Numbered from the stretch's first letter, positions 24,530 to 35,136 are shown. The stretch: DNA of 51,405 bases from Candidatus Magnetominusculus dajiuhuensis (GCA_015233465.1 JADFXP010000022.1:1-51405); one strand, 5' to 3'. Numbers and translations: made by a program. The notes: generated from the letters alone by a model not told the origin.

Positions 24530-25320
24530 ATTTTATTTAGAAGCTCTAACGCCTTTTGATGTATAGTAATATTTGCTGATGCAATATAATTTGTCTCGTG
24601 TCCCAGACCAAGTTTTACTTTAGATATATCACTGCCATTAGTATCAGTAAATATACCCCCAGCCTCTTTTACAAGCAGCCATCCACCGCCAAAATCAAAG
24701 GTCCTTGATTTTGAAGGGTTTATTGCGATACTTGCAGCCCCCATTGATAGATATGAAAGATCCATCGCTATGGTTCCAAAACACCTTATACGATGAGATT
24801 GTTTAAATAATGGGAGCAATCTCTGCATATCTTTCGTTGTATTATGAGTTTCATAGAGTACTACCTCAATTTTCTCAGACTTTGAGGTAAAAATTCTTCC
24901 TTCATTTAAAAATGCGCCGCTGTCTTTTTCAGCCCAAAACTCATCTCCACTGATGAGATTTATAATATAACATAAATTAATATCTCCAATTGTATCCCCA
25001 TCAGCAGCAGCAATAGATGTACAGAAAAATGGTATTCCAGTTGTGGCATTCCTGCTTCCATCTAGAGGGTCAATAATGACTCTTCGACCTCCTCCATTGA
25101 TCTCTGAATATCCATTTTCCTCAGATATTATACTCAAAGGCTCTTTGGAGTCATCAAGCATTGATAATATAATATCTTCACATGCCTTATCAAAAGGGAA
25201 TGTTGAATCCCCAGCCGCTCCAGTTCTCAGGGCTTCTCTTGAGTTTGACGCAAACCTGTATTTTGGGACTATTTTTAGTAATGCACTGCCGATATCTCGT
25301 AATGATGAAATGTTTAACAT
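24526..25320 (-). CDS. suhB: Inositol monophosphatase-family phosphatase (SuhB/FBPase-like)
   Basis: A 264-residue Mg2+-dependent sugar phosphatase. The metal-binding motifs are SEEN (about residues 65-68), VIIDPLDGSRNATTGIPFF (about 80-98) and TFDFGGGWLLVKEAGG (about 206-221), matching E.., DPLDGT and W.D.AAG..L..EAGG. Members act on myo-inositol phosphates, fructose-1,6-bisphosphate, NAD(P) or PAP, and SuhB also acts on rRNA transcription complexes. The DFGGGWLLV block has DFGG in place of the more usual WDVAAG, so the exact substrate is open. It is co-transcribed with aas by a four-base overlap and follows the SurA-like gene by five bases. The neighbours are envelope genes, so the gene's link to them may only be operonic. 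Confidence 0.75.
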   Translation of the reverse strand: MLNISSLRDIGSALLKIVPKYRFASNSREALRTGAAGDSTFPFDKACEDIILSMLDDSKEPLSIISEENGYSEINGGGRRVIIDPLDGSRNATTGIPFFCTSIAAADGDTIGDINLCYIINLISGDEFWAEKDSGAFLNEGRIFTSKSEKIEVVLYETHNTTKDMQRLLPLFKQSHRIRCFGTIAMDLSYLSMGAASIAINPSKSRTFDFGGGWLLVKEAGGIFTDTNGSDISKVKLGLGHETNYIASANITIHQKALELLNKI

Positions 25321-25325
25321 ATCCC

Positions 25326-25823
25326 TTAATTTGTCAAATCAAGTTGAATTTTAACATATGATTTATTCTTTAAATTATTTATTAATTCCCATAGTTTAAC
25401 ATTAATTTGTTTTTCAGTTAATATCTCATTAATTTTATCTCTTATATCTTTAATATTTTGTCCTTTTAGATTATTTATATTTTCATTATAATAATAATCA
25501 ATGTCTTTGTCTTTAATAAAGATTTGAGATTTGACATATAAATTGATGTATTTATTAATTGTATCTTCTTTAGTTGTCCCTGTAATCCTGCGTCTAACAG
25601 CATCTTTTTCTATTAGAAGCTGATTTACCATTGTATTTAAAGTCATTTCTTTTGTTACAGTATTATCCTTTGAATGTAAGTTCTCATATTGATTATCTAA
25701 TTCTCTTAAGGTTATCACATCATCATCAACAAAAGCGACGACTCTATCTATAAGTTCTGCAGCAGATATATTATTATAAATAAATATTGCTGAGAGTATT
25801 ATAATAATTTTTAGAAGTTTCAT
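25326..25823 (-). CDS. SurA-N-like periplasmic protein without a PPIase domain
   Basis: With the start at MKLLKIIIIL (ATG 25823) the protein has 165 residues and a signal peptide ending near ISA-AE. The mature N-terminus ELIDRVVAFVDDDVITLREL is the SurA N-terminal domain signature (V..VDDDVIT..EL). A helical segment LNTMVNQLLIEKDAVRR follows, and then the protein ends without the parvulin PPIase domains of SurA, which is about 430 residues long. The longer frame to 25874 would overlap bamA heavily and carries no signal peptide, so I chose 25823, which overlaps only the bamA stop. It sits directly after the BamA/TamA-like gene, so a reduced periplasmic chaperone for barrel proteins is a reasonable inference. 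Confidence 0.65.
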   Translation of the reverse strand: MKLLKIIIILSAIFIYNNISAAELIDRVVAFVDDDVITLRELDNQYENLHSKDNTVTKEMTLNTMVNQLLIEKDAVRRRITGTTKEDTINKYINLYVKSQIFIKDKDIDYYYNENINNLKGQNIKDIRDKINEILTEKQINVKLWELINNLKNKSYVKIQLDLTN

Positions 25824-25827
25824 TTTA

Positions 25828-28551
25828 TTAAAAGGCATATCCAAGATTGAAGTGAAATTCACCTGGTGACTCACCTTGTCTCCTATCTAGTTTAAATCCA
25901 TAATCTAATCTAAAAGGTCCAACTGGAGTCATATATCTAACTCCAATTCCAGCTGATTTCCTAAGTTCCGTAAAATCTACGTCTGTCACATTTAACCAGA
26001 CATTACCAATGTCAAAAAACAATACTGCTCCAAATCCACTAGCAATGTCAAAACGTGTTTCTACATTACTTAGACAGAAAAAATTACCGCCTATTGGAGT
26101 TCCATTAGCTGCCTTTGGGCCAACTTGGTCTTGCTGGAAACCTCTAACAGTATTCATGCCTCCAAGAAAAAATCTCTCAATAAGCGGGAGATCTGTTGTC
26201 TGTGCCAATCCAAATGCTGCCCCGCTTCTTAAAGAAAAAGCAAAGGTTAAAAAATTGGTTATCCCAATATAATTATTAAAATATCCGCTTATTTTAACAA
26301 AATCAGTCTCAGATAGTAACATCTTTGATGCAAATTTTAAGGTCATGCCGCTATAAGTTCCTTTTCTTGGATCAAATGGATTGTCTCTGCTGTCATAGAT
26401 AATAGAGGGCAACAAGCTGCTTATTAAAAGTGTTCCAGTGTCTTCCTTTGACAAAATCGCAGCTGGCTGCACATCATAAGTCTCAACTTGAGCAATTTCA
26501 TAATAAAACGTTACTTTTAATGTCTTTGATATTGGATGTTCTACACCTGAAGTTGCCGTATATTTATCCATTAAATAAAGAGTCTTGCCAGTATCTATAT
26601 TTTCGTCATTAAGATGTGTATATGATACTAATGTCTTAAAAGATATTTCAGGTAAAAACCAAGGTTCAAGATAACTAATTGAATAAATTTGACTCAATTC
26701 ATTTCCCTCAGCCCTTAACCTAACCTGTCTGTTTCCTCCAAATATGTTTTTAAATCCCAAATCTACAAACCCTCGAAAACCCACATATTCAGCATATCCA
26801 AAACCAGCCTCTAATACCCATCTATTAGCCTCTTCAATTTCAAATACTACATCCATAACATGCTCAGGCCTTTCTACAACCTTTATATTAACACTTTTAA
26901 AAAGACCAGTTTTATTGAGTATCGTTGACTCGCTTAGAAGCAGGCTATAATCATAAGGATCTCCGCGTTTATGTTTGATTGCATTTTGGAAAACCTTATA
27001 ACTGGTCATTTCATTGCCTTTTATAATAGTGCTGCCAAATGTATATCTTTTCCCTTCAGAGATTACAAAGTTTAATTGGATGTCTGATTTTCCATTTTCT
27101 ATTGAATACGTTACATTGACATCTTTATACCCAAGTTTTATATATTGCGATGTTATTATATGTATAGCATTCATTGCAATTTCTTCGTTATATATATTGC
27201 CTGATTTTATCCTAATATCAGATAACAATTTTTCAGTTGGTATCAATATATTGCCTTCTATACTAATATTTTCAATCGCAGCAGGCCTTCCCTCTTTAAT
27301 AGTGATAGTAATTGCTGCCTTATCTTTACCCTCAATAAATCTTGTTTCAAACGATTCTATAGTAATATCTTTTATTCCTAATGTTTTGTATACCTCAACA
27401 AGACGCATCTTATCATTTTCAATATCATCTGGATTATAAATGCTATCTTCTTTAAGTATTAAGATGTTTTTTATTTTATTATTATCAAATGAACTTCCAT
27501 TAATTGTTACAGTAGATATTTTATATCTTTTCCCCTCTTTTATATTAAAGACAATATGGATAATTCCATTAATATTTGTAAGATCATATCCTATCTCAAC
27601 ATTACAATAACCTTTTTTATGATATAATTTAATCAACTTATCAATAGATTCTTTAATAATAATATCATTAGCGCTTTCAAGTTCTGTAAAGAGCGTTTCC
27701 TTTAACAAATCAGATTTAGAGATATTATCGTTCCCATTAAATATTATTTCCAAACGATCACCCTTATCAACATCCAACTCAAGCTGCTCAGAGGTTTTAA
27801 TATATTCATATTTGATTTGAAATCTAAAGTAACCTTTTTCCTTAAACTTGATAGTTAATGCTTGAATCTTATCCTTGACCTCTTTTTCATTATAAATGTC
27901 ACCTGGATTAATACCCAATGATTTGCCAATAAAACGCTTATCTACTGGTATGACTAATTGTTTTATTATTAAAGGGCTATTTTCAGTTATTATCAGTTGA
28001 ATCTTGACTTTGTTTGTACCATTTTTTTTTGCAATATCTGTGGTTACCTGAACATCTGGAAATCCAAGTTTTTCAATTTGTTTAACCAGCTTAGACGTTG
28101 CATTTGTAGCTTCATTTTCATAAAAAATCATTCCTTCTTTTAACTCAAATAAGTCCCTTATCTTGTCTCTTCTCAAACGTTCAAGTCCAACAATTGCAAT
28201 TGACTCTATAATTTCTCTTTCAACAACTTCTATCGTTAATTGAACATTATTTTTATCTTTAACCGCTGCGTTTACCTTAATATCAGTAAATAACCCTTTA
28301 AGAAAGGCTGACTTAATGCCCTTTGTAATAACGTCAGAATCCAGCTTGTCACCTACCTTTAGTCCCATCATATCAAGGAGTTCAACTTTACCTACAGAAT
28401 TATTCTCCTTTACAATAATTTCAGATATTATAAATTTATTATTATCTATAGTTTGTGCTTCTATGATTGCAGGGGAAAATGCGATTAATAATATCAGAAA
28501 TAATAGTTCAATAAACTTGATACTAAAACAATTTTTCACAGTAAGGATCAT
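25828..28551 (-). CDS. bamA: Omp85-family barrel assembly protein (BamA/TamA-like) with about seven POTRA domains
   Basis: A 907-residue outer membrane protein. A signal peptide (about 10-32) is followed by about seven successive POTRA-like domains of 70-80 residues each, judged by repeated strand-helix-helix-strand-strand units ending in patterns such as VEVVERE, LIITENS, FNIKEGKR, ITIKEGRP, FVISEGKR and FEIEEANR. The C-terminal barrel starts near 560, contains the signature VRGFQ (L6 loop) and ends in the C-terminal signal for barrel proteins, LGYAF with a terminal Phe. Canonical BamA has five POTRA domains and TamA three. It directly follows tamB with a four-base overlap. It is likely the Omp85 partner of TamB here, or the only BamA, but which of the two cannot be decided from this window. 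Confidence 0.85.
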   Translation of the reverse strand: MILTVKNCFSIKFIELLFLILLIAFSPAIIEAQTIDNNKFIISEIIVKENNSVGKVELLDMMGLKVGDKLDSDVITKGIKSAFLKGLFTDIKVNAAVKDKNNVQLTIEVVEREIIESIAIVGLERLRRDKIRDLFELKEGMIFYENEATNATSKLVKQIEKLGFPDVQVTTDIAKKNGTNKVKIQLIITENSPLIIKQLVIPVDKRFIGKSLGINPGDIYNEKEVKDKIQALTIKFKEKGYFRFQIKYEYIKTSEQLELDVDKGDRLEIIFNGNDNISKSDLLKETLFTELESANDIIIKESIDKLIKLYHKKGYCNVEIGYDLTNINGIIHIVFNIKEGKRYKISTVTINGSSFDNNKIKNILILKEDSIYNPDDIENDKMRLVEVYKTLGIKDITIESFETRFIEGKDKAAITITIKEGRPAAIENISIEGNILIPTEKLLSDIRIKSGNIYNEEIAMNAIHIITSQYIKLGYKDVNVTYSIENGKSDIQLNFVISEGKRYTFGSTIIKGNEMTSYKVFQNAIKHKRGDPYDYSLLLSESTILNKTGLFKSVNIKVVERPEHVMDVVFEIEEANRWVLEAGFGYAEYVGFRGFVDLGFKNIFGGNRQVRLRAEGNELSQIYSISYLEPWFLPEISFKTLVSYTHLNDENIDTGKTLYLMDKYTATSGVEHPISKTLKVTFYYEIAQVETYDVQPAAILSKEDTGTLLISSLLPSIIYDSRDNPFDPRKGTYSGMTLKFASKMLLSETDFVKISGYFNNYIGITNFLTFAFSLRSGAAFGLAQTTDLPLIERFFLGGMNTVRGFQQDQVGPKAANGTPIGGNFFCLSNVETRFDIASGFGAVLFFDIGNVWLNVTDVDFTELRKSAGIGVRYMTPVGPFRLDYGFKLDRRQGESPGEFHFNLGYAF

Positions 28552-31500
28552 TTAAATTCTACCTTAAATTTAACATCAGCGCCTATTGCGCCATTTTTAT
28601 CGCTATCGCCAAGCAATGATAAATTTTTATTTAGAATATATTCAACTCGCACAATACTATTATCCAATACATTTGAAGTTGAAGAGGCTGTTACATATAG
28701 TTTCTGATCAATCAGCCACTTTGAGAGCGATAACTGAGTGTTTAAACTAGAGAGACTATCCGATAAACTCGGCAATACCGATAATCTGTCAAAGCCTAAA
28801 ATATCTTTGAACCTGTCAGTAAACACCCCTTGAAGTTCAGAAGAGAGAAAACTGGATGCCTCACTAGCCCCAATTTTAGTAGTCTCTTTGCTGTCACCAG
28901 AAAAATCGCCAATAGTTAAAAGGCTCAAAATCTCAACTTCTTTTAATTCATAATTCGATGAAAATGTCAGGTTTAACTGTTTGGCTCTGCCTGAAAGATT
29001 CATAATAATATTATAGTTTCTGATTGATGTCGTTGCAATTGTTTCTACATAAGGATTTAAATCATCCTGACCATCAAATTGGATATTTGCCTGCTTGATG
29101 TCAAATCTATTGTTTCTAAAATAGACCATACCAGAATTTGTCACTATTTTACCAAATATATTAGGAGTGGACATTGTGCCTCTAATTAATAGATCAGCAG
29201 TAGCGATGGTATTTATTAATTCATTTTTAATGATAATATTTTTATCTCCATTTACATTTACATTTAATTGTGTATTATCAAAAAATCCTTTATTAGTATC
29301 AGATTTTTCAGGAGAATTAGTCTTTGATTGAACATTAAATTTGCCGGTATATTTTGCCTTGTTAATAATCACATTCCCAGACAATTCATTTTTATTCAAA
29401 TCACCTTTAAAATTAAGATCTGCATCAAGGTTCATCTCAAGTCCAACCGGCAAATTTGCAGGGATATTTCTTAATTTGCTTTCAATATAAATCTCCTCTA
29501 TCTTTTTACCGTTAATGCTCATGAATCCTCCCATATTAACAGAACCATTTCCAATCTTTGCATTTAAATTATCAATATTGAATTTATTTCTATTAATACT
29601 TATCTTACCTTTTATTGACCTTAGATAATATATAAAATTTTTTAGTCCAAGAGTACCATCTACAATATTTACACTGCCAGTGATATTTGGAGAATTCCAC
29701 TGTCCTTTAATATTAATGTCAGGTTCAAGACGACCATCAAGGAGCAAGATATTTTCACTCAGAATCTTAAATGGTTTCAGATAAGCTGAACCTCTTATAA
29801 AAAGATTATAATTATCATTCCAAACCAGACTTCCTCCAATCTTTAATTCATTATTCCCATTGTGAAGTGCAAGAGAATTGATTGAGATATTATCATTTCT
29901 TATTGATATAATTATTGGAGTAGGATTTGTTATATCTTCACCAAGAGAATGTATTGAGAGATTGGGTATTTTTATATTCCCTTCAACGCTATTAATAGTT
30001 CCATTTAGTGAAATCAGGCCATTTAGACTGATTTTAAAATCTTCAACTCTCTGCTTAACAATATCTGGAAATAGAAAATCATATCTATCAGGATTTAGAG
30101 ATACTTCTAATGCCCATGTATATTGATCATTTAAATATACATTACCACTAATAGCAATAAGCTCTTTGCCTGATCTATCATGAGAGAACTTACCGTCAAT
30201 CTTGACTTTTTTATCTTTAATTAAGGCATTTATCTCGCCTTTTCCAAATAAAATATTATTGATTTTTTTGTCAGAAAGATTTAAATGAAGATTCAGACCT
30301 GGGTCAGATAAAATCCCTGAACCATTAAAATCACATAGAATCTTAGTCTTTCCCATAAAATTGCTTAATTGAGTATTTGCAGTGTTAAAGCTGCATTCCT
30401 TAGAAGCAATCTTATAATAAACATTTTTTTTATCAAACCATGTAACCTTTTCATCTTTTTTATTAAAATCCACCTTAGCTATTAGATAGGATTCATCTTT
30501 CCTCATTATTAAGTTATTTAATTGTAATGTTTTACCTCGCATAGAATAGTCAGTTGTTACCTGTCCAAATGTCTTATCATTATACTTTAAGTCAAATATC
30601 GTCATATTACCGCTTACGGTTGCATCATAGGCTAGACCTGATACACGCATATCTGAATCAATAGTACCTGTCATAAAATTAGTTTCAGTATATGTTTTAG
30701 TTATATCATCAAGACTGACTCCTTTAATCTTGGCAGTATATGAAGCCATCGGTTTATCAAAATCAAAGATATGTTTTGGCTCTATAAAATCAAAACCGCC
30801 TTGAAAATCAATCTTGCCTTTATGAACGTCTGCTATACCATTTTTTAAATCAAATCTGTCCATATTATATGAAATATTAGATGTCATATTAGAAAATTTA
30901 ATATCTAAAAAACTGCCTTCATGCATAGAAACCTTTCCAGATATTAAGGGATTTTCTGAAATTCCAACTACAGTTCCATTAAAAGTTCCGCCTCCCTTTA
31001 AATCACTCCTAAAAGGCAGGGTTATATCCTGAACATCCTTTGTGTTTATAATTGTTGATAGATTAACTATCTTTGTCTTAGTGTTTACAGTGCCAGAAAA
31101 ATCGCCGTCTGAAAAATCAGTCAATAAACGCCCATCTGTTAATTTGACAATATCGTTATTCATTGAAAACTTAGCAGTAACCTTTTTAACGCGCTGCCTT
31201 ATCTCATTTTTGATATCATAGACCTTTGATAATCTTGGAGCAATGCCTGTAAAATCAAACGTTCCTATGGGCTGGAATTCTGCGCCTTCTGACTCAATAT
31301 GACCATTAACCTTGCCAATATCAATCTCAGGATCCCAGCCGATTAATCCATATAACGGCATGCTGTCAACATTTTGCCCATCAACTGATAATGTAAAATA
31401 TTTAACCTTTGGAAGTGTTATCATTGCATTAGCAGTTGCTGTCCCTCCATATATTAAACCCCTTCCATCTGTAAAGTTCATCTTGCCTTTACTATAATTT

Positions 31501-32546
31501 ACTCCAGAATCTAAAGAGTCAATCTTTACACCAAACAACCCGCCATTTTTCAAATGAGCCTCTCCCTTTGACATAATGTCTTTAAGGCTGCCGTATATTC
31601 TGCCTCCAAAATTTACATACCCATATAACGGTTCTGTTACCGATAATAGTTCCATCAAGGTCTCAAGATAAAGGTCTCCTTTTACTAATACATCAGGTTT
31701 TAAATCCTTTCCGTCATAATTTATATCGCCTTTTATATTTATTGTTCCGTTTCCATTTCCCTTTAATGAAAATAAATTCTTAATAAAGTTTAAATCTACA
31801 TTTATATCGCTTTTTGTTTGGAAATCATTTACCCCCCTGCCCTTTCCTGCTGCCACAAGATTAAATCCATTAGATAGAATCTTTAAATCTTCAAGCGTAT
31901 ATGTTTGCAGTATTTGGCTGATTTTAAATGTAAAGACATTTATATTCAAAGGTTTCTTTATCCACTCGTTATGCGCGCCAAGGTCTATCTCCATACCATT
32001 TATAACCGTATCTACATCTGTTTTAAACCCTGAAGATATATCGCAATATCCCTTATTCATCGATATTTTGTATTGAGTTTTAGAGTCTCTTAAGATAAAA
32101 GTTCCATAATTAATATCTACAAATCCTAATGAAATAGGAAGAGGATGAGACTTTGAATTGTCTGATTTATCTTGAAATAATTTCTGAATCTCATTGATAT
32201 CAGCGTTGACAAATACATCTGTCAAAAAGAGTTTTCTAATGGAAAGACGTTTCGATATTAATGGCAATATTTCTATAAATGCTTGTAAATTTTTGACTTC
32301 AATCTTTTGTTTATGCACAATATCATCATATGAAATTCCTTCAAGGATTATATAAAGTGGTGAAATATTAATAATAATATTCTTAACAGTTACCTCTTTA
32401 GGCAGATTGTCTTTGATTTGTGTGGCAATTGTTTGTTTAATATATGAAGAGACATCATCTTTATATTTAAAATAAAGAGCTGCCGCAGATGAAATTATAA
32501 CTAAATAGAAAAAAACTACAATAAAAATTGTAACAACCCTTTTCAT
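28548..32546 (-). CDS. tamB: TamB-family (AsmA-like) envelope bridge protein
   Basis: A 1,332-residue inner-membrane-anchored periplasmic protein. The start at ATG 32546 (MKRVVTIFIVVFFYLVIISS) overlaps the glnD stop as ATGA and gives one N-terminal membrane helix; the frame's earlier start at 32561 lies inside glnD. The body is a long series of beta-rich repeats (G.I...G.I..P.ISG...-type strands) typical of AsmA-like/DUF490 proteins. The C-terminal DUF490 region contains ILSLLTIGDF (near residue 1220) and ends in a VKFKVEF strand. TamB works with TamA in secretion of some barrel proteins and also in phospholipid transport between membranes. Here the neighbouring Omp85 gene and the SurA-like gene support that role. 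It is co-transcribed with glnD. Confidence 0.88.
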   Translation of the reverse strand: MKRVVTIFIVVFFYLVIISSAAALYFKYKDDVSSYIKQTIATQIKDNLPKEVTVKNIIINISPLYIILEGISYDDIVHKQKIEVKNLQAFIEILPLISKRLSIRKLFLTDVFVNADINEIQKLFQDKSDNSKSHPLPISLGFVDINYGTFILRDSKTQYKISMNKGYCDISSGFKTDVDTVINGMEIDLGAHNEWIKKPLNINVFTFKISQILQTYTLEDLKILSNGFNLVAAGKGRGVNDFQTKSDINVDLNFIKNLFSLKGNGNGTINIKGDINYDGKDLKPDVLVKGDLYLETLMELLSVTEPLYGYVNFGGRIYGSLKDIMSKGEAHLKNGGLFGVKIDSLDSGVNYSKGKMNFTDGRGLIYGGTATANAMITLPKVKYFTLSVDGQNVDSMPLYGLIGWDPEIDIGKVNGHIESEGAEFQPIGTFDFTGIAPRLSKVYDIKNEIRQRVKKVTAKFSMNNDIVKLTDGRLLTDFSDGDFSGTVNTKTKIVNLSTIINTKDVQDITLPFRSDLKGGGTFNGTVVGISENPLISGKVSMHEGSFLDIKFSNMTSNISYNMDRFDLKNGIADVHKGKIDFQGGFDFIEPKHIFDFDKPMASYTAKIKGVSLDDITKTYTETNFMTGTIDSDMRVSGLAYDATVSGNMTIFDLKYNDKTFGQVTTDYSMRGKTLQLNNLIMRKDESYLIAKVDFNKKDEKVTWFDKKNVYYKIASKECSFNTANTQLSNFMGKTKILCDFNGSGILSDPGLNLHLNLSDKKINNILFGKGEINALIKDKKVKIDGKFSHDRSGKELIAISGNVYLNDQYTWALEVSLNPDRYDFLFPDIVKQRVEDFKISLNGLISLNGTINSVEGNIKIPNLSIHSLGEDITNPTPIIISIRNDNISINSLALHNGNNELKIGGSLVWNDNYNLFIRGSAYLKPFKILSENILLLDGRLEPDINIKGQWNSPNITGSVNIVDGTLGLKNFIYYLRSIKGKISINRNKFNIDNLNAKIGNGSVNMGGFMSINGKKIEEIYIESKLRNIPANLPVGLEMNLDADLNFKGDLNKNELSGNVIINKAKYTGKFNVQSKTNSPEKSDTNKGFFDNTQLNVNVNGDKNIIIKNELINTIATADLLIRGTMSTPNIFGKIVTNSGMVYFRNNRFDIKQANIQFDGQDDLNPYVETIATTSIRNYNIIMNLSGRAKQLNLTFSSNYELKEVEILSLLTIGDFSGDSKETTKIGASEASSFLSSELQGVFTDRFKDILGFDRLSVLPSLSDSLSSLNTQLSLSKWLIDQKLYVTASSTSNVLDNSIVRVEYILNKNLSLLGDSDKNGAIGADVKFKVEFK

Positions 32547-35026
32547 GTCAATAACTCCCATATCCTATTAATCGTAATAAAAATATCCATTGACGATAGA
32601 GGTTTATAGTCCTTAGTGACATAAAAAACATCATGAACAATTGATGCCTCTGTGTTTATCCTTGCAGTCCTTATATCCATGTTATTAACTGAAAATACAG
32701 TTGCAACCTTATGAAGCAATCCTATATAGTCTGATGAAATAATCTCAAATACTGTTTGCCCCATGTCTGGGGATTCATTTGTTACCTCAATAAACGGTGT
32801 GATAAATCTTGTTGATAGATTTTTAGTATCATATAGTTTAATTGATTTCCCATGTAAAATAACAGCATTTAACTCATCTCTAATCTCTTTTTCCATACCT
32901 TCCCACGCAACTTCTGCCCAGTTTGAAAACTGTATCCTATCAATAATGTATCCCTCATGTACACTAAATGTGCGAAGCGTTATTATAGAAAGCTGTCTAT
33001 GGGAGAAAATTCCAACAATATGCGCAAGCAGTCCTGGTCTATCTAATGCTGGCACTGTAATCTCTGTAATATTGTCTTTTTTATGAGTAATAGCAATATC
33101 AAACTCGCCTTGTTGAAACTTGTATATTAAAAAAATATCACTTTTAATTGTCTCAATAGCGCTGCTGACAAAATAAATAGTAGACATATTATTTAAAAAT
33201 CCTTCAACTGTATCTATCCCGCCTGCCTCTTCAACATTTCCTAAAGATAAAATAACATCTTTAATATACTCCTCTGTTCTGCACTGAATTCCATTAATAT
33301 ATTTAAGCGTCTTTTCATATAGATCTAGCAACAAGTGTTTTTTCCAATCTGATAGAAAATCAGGATTCACGGCCTTCATATCTGCATATGTAATAAGCAG
33401 CAAGTACCTTAACATTTCCTCAGTTTGGCAGATTTCAGCAAATTTTATTATAACCTCTGGGTCTTCAATATCACGATTCATGGCTATATCTGACATAATT
33501 AAATGATTTTTTACAAGGAATTCAATGATACCTCTCTGAGGATTCTTAATTGAAAGTCTGTCTAAAATATATTTTAGACTTTTATATCCCTGAGTTGCAT
33601 GGAGTCTGCCTTTTGCCTTTCCAATGTCATGAAATAATAGCGATAGATATAAAATATGTTTTTCTTCACATAAGTCAAATGATTTACTGAGTATCAAATT
33701 TCTTTTATCTTTAGTGTTACTTAGATGTTCAAGTTCCTTAATGGCAAGAAGCGAATGAGCATCAACTGTATAACTATGAAAGGGGTCATCTACAACCAAA
33801 AATCTCAATGCCCCAAATTCTGGGATAAACCTATCAAGCACTCCGTCTTGATGAAAAATAAAAAGTGTTTCATATACGCAGTTACCCTTAAATATCTCAA
33901 GAAATGTCTTTATAGCAGCGCCAGTATTTCGGACTTCATGGTTTATCTTAGAGAGATTTTTTTTTATCAAATATCTAAGATGCAGCGAGAGTTTTTTCCC
34001 TGTTTTTGCATGTATCAAATAAGCCTCAATCGTCTTACAAGGCTCTTCAGAGATTATGGTTAAACTATTTGCAAAGATCTTATTTCGTGATATTGAAAAC
34101 GAATTATTTATTCGCTGTGCCTTTTTAAATTGGGGTTTTGGCACATAACGTGAAAATGATATGTCCTTAATTTTTTCACAAACCATTTCAACGGACTTTG
34201 CCCTTAAAAAGAAAAATCTAAGTAATCTTTCAGTATCTGCAAATTTTTTAGAATCCCTTATCCCAAGTAATTTGGCAATATCTTTGCGCATAGAATAATA
34301 AAGAACATTATTCCCTCTTTCGCTTATTATATGAATCGCTACTCTCAGTTTTAACAAAAAGTTAAATGATTTTAATAATGATACAAATTCATGTTTGGTT
34401 AAAATATCATCAAGTTCGTCAATAGTTTTTAGTTTATGGGCTGCTCGTACAAACCATAATACCTCATGAATATCTCTTAGGCAGCCAATAGATTCTTTTA
34501 TGTTTGGCTCAAGCAAATAAATGGACTGCCCGAATCTCAAGTGTCTTATCTTATTTTCTTTGTATAAGGCTGTAAAAAAAGAGCGTTGATCTTGAAACAT
34601 TAGCTCCTTTGTAACCTGCCTATCATAAAGATTTGCAATCTCAATATTCCCTGCAATGAAACGACTGTCTATAAGAGAGGTTTTTGTCTTAATATCCAGC
34701 GCTGCCTCTTCTAAGCACTCCTCAGGCGTTCTAAATGAATGACTGATATTTATTCCTGAATCCAAAAGTGTATAATATATCTCCTCTGCACAAGATGTTT
34801 GAGTTCTATCTTTAGAGATAAACATCAAATCAATATCTGAATAAGGGGCTAATTCCCTTCTGCCATAACCTCCTATTGCATAGATTGCTATTGGCAAAGA
34901 TTGTATATTTGAAGGCAATTTCCTTAATATATAACTATCCATTTTATCAGAGATGATTTTAACAATTTGTCTGCCAGTGAATTTTTTGGCACTCAACATC
35001 CTGATGCAATCATCTATAAGATTCAT
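32543..35026 (-). CDS. glnD: PII uridylyltransferase / uridylyl-removing enzyme GlnD
   Basis: GlnD senses glutamine and controls PII proteins by uridylylation. The 827-residue protein has the nucleotidyltransferase motif GGYGRRELAPYSDIDLMF near residues 51-68 (GYGR.EL.P.SDID). The helical GlnD-specific domain follows. The HD hydrolase domain has LFHDIGKAKG (about 473-482), and two C-terminal ACT domains (about 665-740 and 760-827) carry ITVPALDRPGLLAHIVGIFS. All catalytic aspartates of the transferase and the HD pair are present, so both activities are expected. The stop overlaps tamB's start, an unusual pairing of a nitrogen regulator with envelope genes. The start is weakly supported by a ribosome site. 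It is divergent from fur. Confidence 0.95.
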   Translation of the reverse strand: MNLIDDCIRMLSAKKFTGRQIVKIISDKMDSYILRKLPSNIQSLPIAIYAIGGYGRRELAPYSDIDLMFISKDRTQTSCAEEIYYTLLDSGINISHSFRTPEECLEEAALDIKTKTSLIDSRFIAGNIEIANLYDRQVTKELMFQDQRSFFTALYKENKIRHLRFGQSIYLLEPNIKESIGCLRDIHEVLWFVRAAHKLKTIDELDDILTKHEFVSLLKSFNFLLKLRVAIHIISERGNNVLYYSMRKDIAKLLGIRDSKKFADTERLLRFFFLRAKSVEMVCEKIKDISFSRYVPKPQFKKAQRINNSFSISRNKIFANSLTIISEEPCKTIEAYLIHAKTGKKLSLHLRYLIKKNLSKINHEVRNTGAAIKTFLEIFKGNCVYETLFIFHQDGVLDRFIPEFGALRFLVVDDPFHSYTVDAHSLLAIKELEHLSNTKDKRNLILSKSFDLCEEKHILYLSLLFHDIGKAKGRLHATQGYKSLKYILDRLSIKNPQRGIIEFLVKNHLIMSDIAMNRDIEDPEVIIKFAEICQTEEMLRYLLLITYADMKAVNPDFLSDWKKHLLLDLYEKTLKYINGIQCRTEEYIKDVILSLGNVEEAGGIDTVEGFLNNMSTIYFVSSAIETIKSDIFLIYKFQQGEFDIAITHKKDNITEITVPALDRPGLLAHIVGIFSHRQLSIITLRTFSVHEGYIIDRIQFSNWAEVAWEGMEKEIRDELNAVILHGKSIKLYDTKNLSTRFITPFIEVTNESPDMGQTVFEIISSDYIGLLHKVATVFSVNNMDIRTARINTEASIVHDVFYVTKDYKPLSSMDIFITINRIWELLT

Positions 35027-35136
35027 TTAAATACCTGTCAATGGTTAATTTTTCTTTTTATTGTAAAATCTTATCAATATATTTTACTATATAAAAAAAA
35101 TCATATTTATCATACAATCTATTTATAGAGGCAAAA

